The position numbers and the translations under genes were made by a program. Under the pieces are notes generated by a model, which was given only the letters and a program-made list of their open reading frames with translations, was not told the origin of the DNA and did no database searches. From positions 434,001 through 498,000 of the forward strand of contig JAANDG010000025.1 in NCBI GenBank assembly GCA_036852015.1: DNA of 64,000 bases, given 5' to 3'. This DNA is from Pelodera strongyloides. Lineage: Eukaryota; Nematoda; Chromadorea; Rhabditida; Rhabditidae. Shown here piece after piece: positions 58,888 to 64,000 of the stretch (position 1 is the stretch's first letter; each line of letters begins with the position of its first letter).

Positions 58888-60209
58888 ATGGACAGTCCTA
58901 TTCACCTTGTTGTTGGGTTTTCTCTGCTTATTTTATTTGGTGAGTTATTTAAAAAGAAACCAAAAAAAAACTTTTCAGTGCACAGGAACGGAATAATTGC
59001 CAGAACCGCAGAAAAAACGTGGCGAAAACAAACATTTGATGACTGATTAATGACCAGGTGGTGACCATTCGGTGGCCAATTGATGACGGTTTTCGTTGAA
59101 ACTTGGTCCCCACCTGGTCATGAAGTGGTCGCCAAATGGGCTGGCCCACGAAAAAAGCAGTGGACCGTTACCAAATGGGTTCACCTATTTCCTATGTAAC
59201 GTCATACATGATACATAGTGCCGCATTGCTTTGCTTGAAATTATGTATTTCGCGCTGCTCGATAGCTAGAGTCTCAAGGTCTCAAGCCTCAAGCGAAAAG
59301 AAAATCATTCTCGAACGTAAAAATATATATTTTTGTGCTCATCATCATTCCGCTACACTCTCGCTAATAAAGGATGCAATTTTGAAGGGACAGGCCCATC
59401 AAAGTAAACCTATATTTACGATGCGTTCATAATGACTATCAAGCATTTTTATTACAATATATACAAACTAAATTTCACATTTATTTGCCATGGAAAACTT
59501 TTTTACGATGCGCTCAGCTTAAATGTATATCATAAAGCCGCAAATATCCTTGTCGTCTATGCAAATTTATCGTGAAATTATAATGCGATTAAAATTTGAA
59601 TATATATCTTTGAAATCTGCAGTTTTATGTTATGGTATACATATGCGTTGAGCGCATTGGAAAAAAAGTTTTCCAGGGCTAATAATGGTGAAATTTAGTT
59701 TGTATATATTGTAATAAAAATGCTTGATAGTCATTATGAACGTATCGTAAATATAGGTTTATTTTGATGGGCCTGTCCCTTTGAGGACACAAAGTTTAAA
59801 GCTAAATATCGGCCGGTTTTTGAAACACGTCGAGTTGACCATACATAATTCGTATGCTGCTTATGCAAATGAACATAAGTTAGAATACAAAAAAACGAGC
59901 TAAATTCGAGCAAATTAGCATAACTACTTAGAAATTCAGTGTCCACGATGCGTTTCAAGAACCGGCCGTATTTCGCTTTAACTAAACGATTAGCCCAACT
60001 AATTTCAGGATCACTTGTAATTGCCTGCGATCTACCGTTGATTCTACTAATTCTAACAAGTCAACAACTTCGTAAAGAAAACGATATTATACTGATATGT
60101 TTCATGACAGCTTCCGATTTTACACACGCATTAGCAAATGTTATCGGGGGTTTCGTACACATATACCGCTATTATGACGGGAGTATATGTGCGTTTTTTT
60201 CATTTAATG

Positions 60210-60250
<41 letters not shown>

Positions 60251-61479
60251 GGTTTATTGATTACATAAATAACATATAATCAAAAGGCGATACATGTATT
60301 TGTATAAATCCTATACACACATTTTTTAGTGAATAAGAACAGTGGTGTAATTTTAACTTTGAATTTCAAACAGGATTACCTTTCCTTTACTATTTTGTCA
60401 TGTAGAGTTCGTAAAAGTCGCTATCCATGCATCTCGCTCGCGCATACAAAACGACTGCATGGGAAACCAAAAACCCCGATTTCGCCCCGATCAAGTCCCT
60501 CAAAAAATGCCCCGGCGCGCCGCTGTGGCCAAAACGGGGACACATTTATAGGATTATTTTTTCTATCAATTTCAGTATCTACTTCTACGAACCATGAATG
60601 CCTATGTACGATATACCCAGTTATTTTTATCTTCAGTTATCAAATGATTGGCTCATCCACGTTAGCTGTGTCTGTAGACCGATTTTTTGCAATAAACCTT
60701 CCGCTCAAGTACAGAAATTTTGGAGGAAATTACGCATATCGTCTCATTGCAGGCAATTTATCGATTTTTTTTTTGATTTTTGAACTAATCAATGTTCCAT
60801 GGCCCTAGTTAGATAGTCCGAAGCCACACAACCCTATGAATTGGAGTATCGCTTAGACTATCGATAGGAAAATATCGATTGAAGATTGGAGCACTATTAA
60901 CGTGCCGACGACTATTACTATGTATACAAGACTATACTTATTCAGCTATAAGCATCTACATTGTTATCAGTTCTGTGGCTGCAATTATCTGGACAATTAA
61001 CGGTTCCGCGCTACCTGCTTCGGGGCAATGCTTCACAGCAGAAAGTTATAACCCTACAATATGGGGATATTTGTTGTATTTCCGAATTACCACCATCATA
61101 TGTAGTATCTTGGTCTATTTGGCGATATTCTTTCGCGTGGTGTGTTTTGTTCATAAATGATTTCTAATACTGAAGCGAACACCAGGTTAGGGTAGTGAAA
61201 TTTTCTGTCAATTAAAGCGCAATACCGGCCGGTTTTTGAAACACGCATTCCTATGCAGCTTATGCAAATTAACAAAAATCAGAATAAAAAATCGAGCTAA
61301 ATTCGAGCAACTTTGCATAAATACGCAAGAGTTCAGTTGTCCACGGTGCATTTCAAAAACCGGCCGGTATTTTGCTTTAAAATGTCTTTCTTTTCAGTTT
61401 CACGAATTCTCTACACGAAACAACGCAATCACCAATCCACATTTTTCAAAGAATTTTCTAGCGATTACAAAGACTATTG
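58888..61479 (+). CDS. Seven-helix chemoreceptor-like gene, apparently incomplete at the 3' side
   Basis: Nematode-type G-protein-coupled receptor, probably of the serpentine chemoreceptor superfamily (Srsx-like is my best guess). Exons: 58888-58939 (MDSPIHLVVGFSLLILF), 60009-60182 (LVIACDLPLILLILTSQQL and a second helix ending in YRYYDG), 60576 to about 60740 (ECLCTIYPVIFIFSYQMIG, then STLAVSVDRFFAINLPLKYR), about 60946-61158 (helix ISIYIVISSVAAIIWTI, loop with CFTAESYN, helix to AIFFRVV) and possibly 61398-61479. VDRFFAINLPLKY is the DRY-like box at the end of helix 3. The first three junctions keep frame; the exon 3/4 join uses a weak GTCTCA donor. Helices 6 and 7 are not found before the next repeats, so the gene is truncated, decaying, or has far exons I missed. 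Introns contain a fold-back, two M1 copies, an (AAT)n run and other repeats. The strand is opposite to its neighbours. Confidence 0.7.
58975..59205. repeat. Second copy of the GGTGACCATT-type repeat
   Basis: ATGACCAGGTGGTGACCATT, TGGTCGCCAAATGGGC and GGGTTCACCTATTTCCTATG align in order with 57125-57350. It lies within intron 1 of the receptor gene. Confidence 0.75.
59382..59784. mobile_element. Long fold-back element, about 403 bp
   Basis: TTGAAGGGACAGGCCCATCA and the near complement TGATGGGCCTGTCCCTTTGA. The arms pair for about 140 bp (AATGACTATCAAGCATTTTT with its complement; GATGCGCTCAGC with GTTGAGCGCAT). TTGA replaces TTAA at both ends. Confidence 0.9.
59796..59981. mobile_element. M1 small TTAA element in receptor intron 1
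   Basis: TTAAAGCTAAATATCGGCCG and AACCGGCCGTATTTCGCTTT then AA. Its right end is 27 bases before the exon 2 start at 60009. Confidence 0.9.
60210..60249. repeat. (AAT)n microsatellite
   Basis: About 13 uninterrupted AAT units in receptor intron 2. Confidence 0.97.
60465..60545. repeat. Fragment of the CCCCGATTTCGCCCCGAT repeat
   Basis: ACCAAAAACCCCGATTTCGC then CCCGATCAAGTCC matches one arm of 25270-25445. Confidence 0.7.
61212..61380. mobile_element. M1 small TTAA element in the receptor gene
   Basis: TTAAAGCGCAATACCGGCCG and AACCGGCCGGTATTTTGCTT then TAA. Its right end is 17 bases before a TTTTCAG acceptor (exon start 61398). Confidence 0.92.
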
Positions 61480-61734
61480 GTAAGTCTCAAATTTCCAAAA
61501 AAAAAATGCACGTAAAATTAAGTGAAAGTCCACTAATGGTCACAATCTTCACGATACAAAAAGCTCACAATTGGTTTAGGCCTCCAAGAGGTCGACTGAG
61601 ACAGCAAAACTAGGCAAGTCCCGCCCACCCGAAAATGCAACCAACGCACGCTGTTTTTTCCACTTTTTGGCTCCGCCTACCTGTTTGCCAAACTGGAAAA
61701 GTGATTTTTTTCGAAAGAGAAATTGTTTTGGCAG

Positions 61735-61945
61735 TGAAAATGGCGAACCATGGTGAAGGTTTAGTGAAATGGGCCAACTCTAATGAAGGCTCAGTGAAAC
61801 TGGACAGGCGGAACCTTTTTTAGAAGTACTGATGATCCTAGTTTTAGACAACGCCTTCAAGCCTCACATTTAGAAAAAGGCTCAGTAAAAGAGGTATTGT
61901 TGTACGCCTCTCAGATTTAGATGAAGGCTCGGTGGAATTGTTTTA
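61735..61945. repeat. Imperfect GAAGGCTCAGTGAAA motif series
   Basis: GGTGAAGGTTTAGTGAAA, AATGAAGGCTCAGTGAAA, AAAAAGGCTCAGTAAAA and GATGAAGGCTCGGTGGAA occur at irregular spacing of 35-75 bases. No gene is evident. Confidence 0.55.
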
Positions 61946-62071
61946 GTGTATTTAATTAAGCAACAGCTTGAGATGCTATGTTCCTCACCGACCCGAAGTG
62001 CCGACCCCAAATAGGAAAATGCCGACGCGTCATTCTCCTCGTGCGCGCCCCGTGTCAGTAAAAGTTAAAGC

Positions 62072-62190
62072 GGGTCAACGTCGTGTCGGCATACCGACTC
62101 TTTGGGGTTAACGTCGGGTCGGCACATCATTCTTTGGGGTCAGCGTCGGGTCGGCACACTAGCTCGTCGGGTCAGCACTGGGTCAAAAAA
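62072..62190. repeat. Tandem repeat, about 33-bp units around CGTCGGGTCGGCAC
   Basis: Units containing (T/C)AACGTCG(T/G)GTCGGCA start near 62075, 62109, 62141 and 62174 (last one diverged). A further CCCGAAGTGCCGACCCC lies inverted near 61993. Confidence 0.8.
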
Positions 62191-62619
62191 TCATTCCACA
62201 CATAAATACCGTAACCTGACAGTGATCAAAATGTGTATAAAAAACGTTTATTGCGCATATGACATAGAAAAACATAATAAAACGTAATAGTATAAAACTA
62301 ACAAAGAAGTGAATAGTATGATGCAACGGTGAAAACTAACAACATAACACACAGTGGATAGTGAATAGGTAAGAAGGAACAGTGTAACTTGTAAACAAAC
62401 AACAAAACGAACGATCTATCTAAGGGATTGAGAGAGGGTGAATGAGCTGACCAGCAAGAGTGTAACAAAGTAATAAACAATAAACTGATAAATGGATGCT
62501 AAAGAACTACAACGAAACTCAAGAGTTGAGCGCGGCAACAGTTTGGGGGTGTTTCCCGCAAAAGGAACGCATGTGAGATCTGTGCTTGCGGAAAAATATT
62601 AGTACAACTACTGCACTTA

Positions 62620-62830
62620 CGGCAGATCCTCCGAGCGCTTTCAAAAACGTTGCCGAAAAGGTGCGGAAATGGTGCGGGGCGCAAGTTGCGCGCCGCACCA
62701 TTTCCATTTCCGCACCATTTTCGGGAAACACTTTGCGCGCCATTTCTATTCCGCGCGCATTTTGTTTCCCATTCCTTTGCGGCGCGCATTTTGTTTCCCG
62801 AAATGGTGCGGCGCGCAACTCATCGGCTCT
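62620..62830. repeat. GC-rich nested palindromes with TTGCGCGCC blocks
   Basis: GGAAATGGTGCGGGGCGCAA is followed by its near complement TTGCGCGCCGCACCATTTCC (62664-62705). Then GCGCGCATTTTGTTTCCC and GGCGCGCATTTTGTTTCCCG recur directly, and GAAATGGTGCGGCGCGCAAC closes the block. Open frames in all directions here are by-products. Confidence 0.8.
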
Positions 62831-62868
62831 CAGTGTAGTCAACAATGGGGCTTAAGTATCTCAGAACT

Positions 62869-63018
62869 GAGGCCATACTCATCAATTCACCACACCGATT
62901 CTCTCGGGGACCGAGGAAATATGCCCTAGGGACAGAAAATAGCATTCTAATGTGAAACACGCAAAGAAAAAGACGGGGCATTCCCCGTGGGGAATTGAGC
63001 GGTGAATATGGCCTCTGG
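62869..63018. mobile_element. M5 element joined to a coding exon
   Basis: AACTGAGGCCATACTCATCA at the left and GCGGTGAATATGGCCTCTGG at the right, with the inner CGGGGACCGAGGAAATATGC block. On the minus strand the last exon of the neighbouring gene runs into it. Confidence 0.88.
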
Positions 63019-63998
63019 AAGCGGCAGTCGGAGGTGCCTCGGTATCCGGATCCTCGGTCGAAGGAGTCTCCGAAACAGCGGTTTCTTCATCCAGATCTGG
63101 ATACCCGCCAAACAGCTGCAAAGGAATTGTATTGATACATTTATTGTCGTGTTTTGTTTTATACTTAAGACTACAAAAATCAACCTTTTCAGTAAACGTG
63201 ATGTTTTTTATTGAAAGGGAAAAAAGCATTGCGTTCTCTGATAATACTAACCGTCACAACCACGCTATATTTGTTCGCGTCTTAGGAAAAAGCGGTTATA
63301 CCACCAGACAACATTAGGGAAAACGTCATAACAGACTTAAACTGTGAAACTGAATCACTCGCAATCAATCAACAAACTAACGCATGATAAATAAGTGAAA
63401 AGAACTAACCTATCACTATCATCCTCTTCACAAAGTCACACAACGTCCGCATGCATAAATGTGCCATCCCATCCCACATCCCACATTTTCCCTACTCGCG
63501 AGTCCTATCCACAGCTGTGATTTCCAAACGTAAGACGCAGAGATGTCGTTCAGCAACCTGAAAACACATGGTGAACACATTTAAAAATAAAATATAAAAC
63601 TGATCTCACCACTAAATCTCACTAGTAGTCTCCTGATCTCGCTATATACTATATGCGTACTGCGTAAGGCCAAAAGCGAGACATTAAGATGTTAAGGGAC
63701 ACTAGAACATTCACATGTAGCTATTGAGGGATCCTACAATTTGAACAAATAATAGCACCTCATTGTCGATATATATATGTTGGTTCCAGCGTCAACCTAA
63801 AACACACATCTCTCCATTGTTCAATCGGTCAGGGTGTTGTAAGCGCCATAATTATCATATGAACACAGCCCGGTGAACATGCATTTGAACAACAGAAAAG
63901 AGTTAATTGAAACTGCGAAATAACTACCTTAGTTCTCGTTCGCCCAGCACCTCCAGATTCTTGAGTGAAAGGCCGAAAGTATCACAACAGCAAGTTGG
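62882..63998 (-). CDS. 3' part of an unrecognised minus-strand gene, last exon entering M5
   Basis: Exons: 63998-63928 (continues beyond the window edge; reads DTFGLSLKNLEVLGERE), 63557-63530 (LLNDISASY) and 63115 onwards (FGGYPDLDEETAVSETPST then EDPDTEAPPTAASR). Both junctions keep frame and use TTTTCAG and TTTGCAG acceptors. After TAASR the frame passes into the M5 element at about 63018 and stays open for another 45 codons to a TGA at 62882, so the predicted C-terminus is transposon-derived unless a donor inside M5 is used. The encoded part is acidic and Thr/Pro-rich at its end. No family is recognised. Confidence 0.5.
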
Positions 63999-64000
63999 AG

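Overview
The window looks like the genome of a free-living nematode, most likely a rhabditid related to Caenorhabditis. The reasons are short exons bounded by TTTCAG or TTTTAG acceptors and GTAAGT or GTAGG-type donors, candidate trans-splice acceptors directly before start codons, a nematode-type seven-helix receptor, and a very high density of small TTAA-flanked palindromic elements. The species is not identified. The sequence is AT-rich.

Layout. Positions 1-14,500 hold repeats and otherwise featureless DNA, with one 5'-truncated non-LTR retrotransposon (8298-9372). From about 41.74 kb down to 14.56 kb the minus strand carries a 17-exon gene for a protein of about 586 residues that I do not recognise; every splice junction in my model keeps the frame, and the introns are packed with small transposons. 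Positions 41.7-48.07 kb are repeat-rich intergenic DNA. From 56.34 to 48.07 kb the minus strand carries two adjacent genes. One is an intronless LSm11-like gene (U7 snRNP Sm-like protein, 55646-56338). The other is a 16-exon gene for the delta subunit of translation factor eIF2B (48070-55374), starting 272 bases downstream, as in a trans-spliced operon. On the plus strand from 58.9 to 61.5 kb lies a seven-helix chemoreceptor-like gene whose last helices are not found. The right end holds the 3' part of another minus-strand gene whose last exon runs into a small transposon.

Mobile DNA dominates. I name the small families M1 (TTAAAGCGAAATACCGGCC ends), M2 (TTAAAGCGGTATGACACGTG), M3 (TTAAAGGGAATATGTAGGC), M4 (TTAAAGCGAAATGCCAGCTC), M5 (CCATATTCACCACTC), M6 (TATGGGGTTTCCAAGTAT) and several long fold-backs (M7 and single copies). 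Most end in TTAA, which matches the TTAA target preference of piggyBac-like transposases. No transposase gene is in the window.

The most striking observation is an M4 element (57783-58003) whose right arm has been replaced by 65 bp of the nearby LSm11 gene (64 of 65 bases identical), an apparently recent gene-fragment capture. An uncaptured M4 copy sits at 34024-34194. A second element (M1, 15474-15707) appears to have taken up a tRNA-like sequence. An LSm11 gene in a nematode is itself notable, because the model nematode is generally considered to lack the U7 snRNP.
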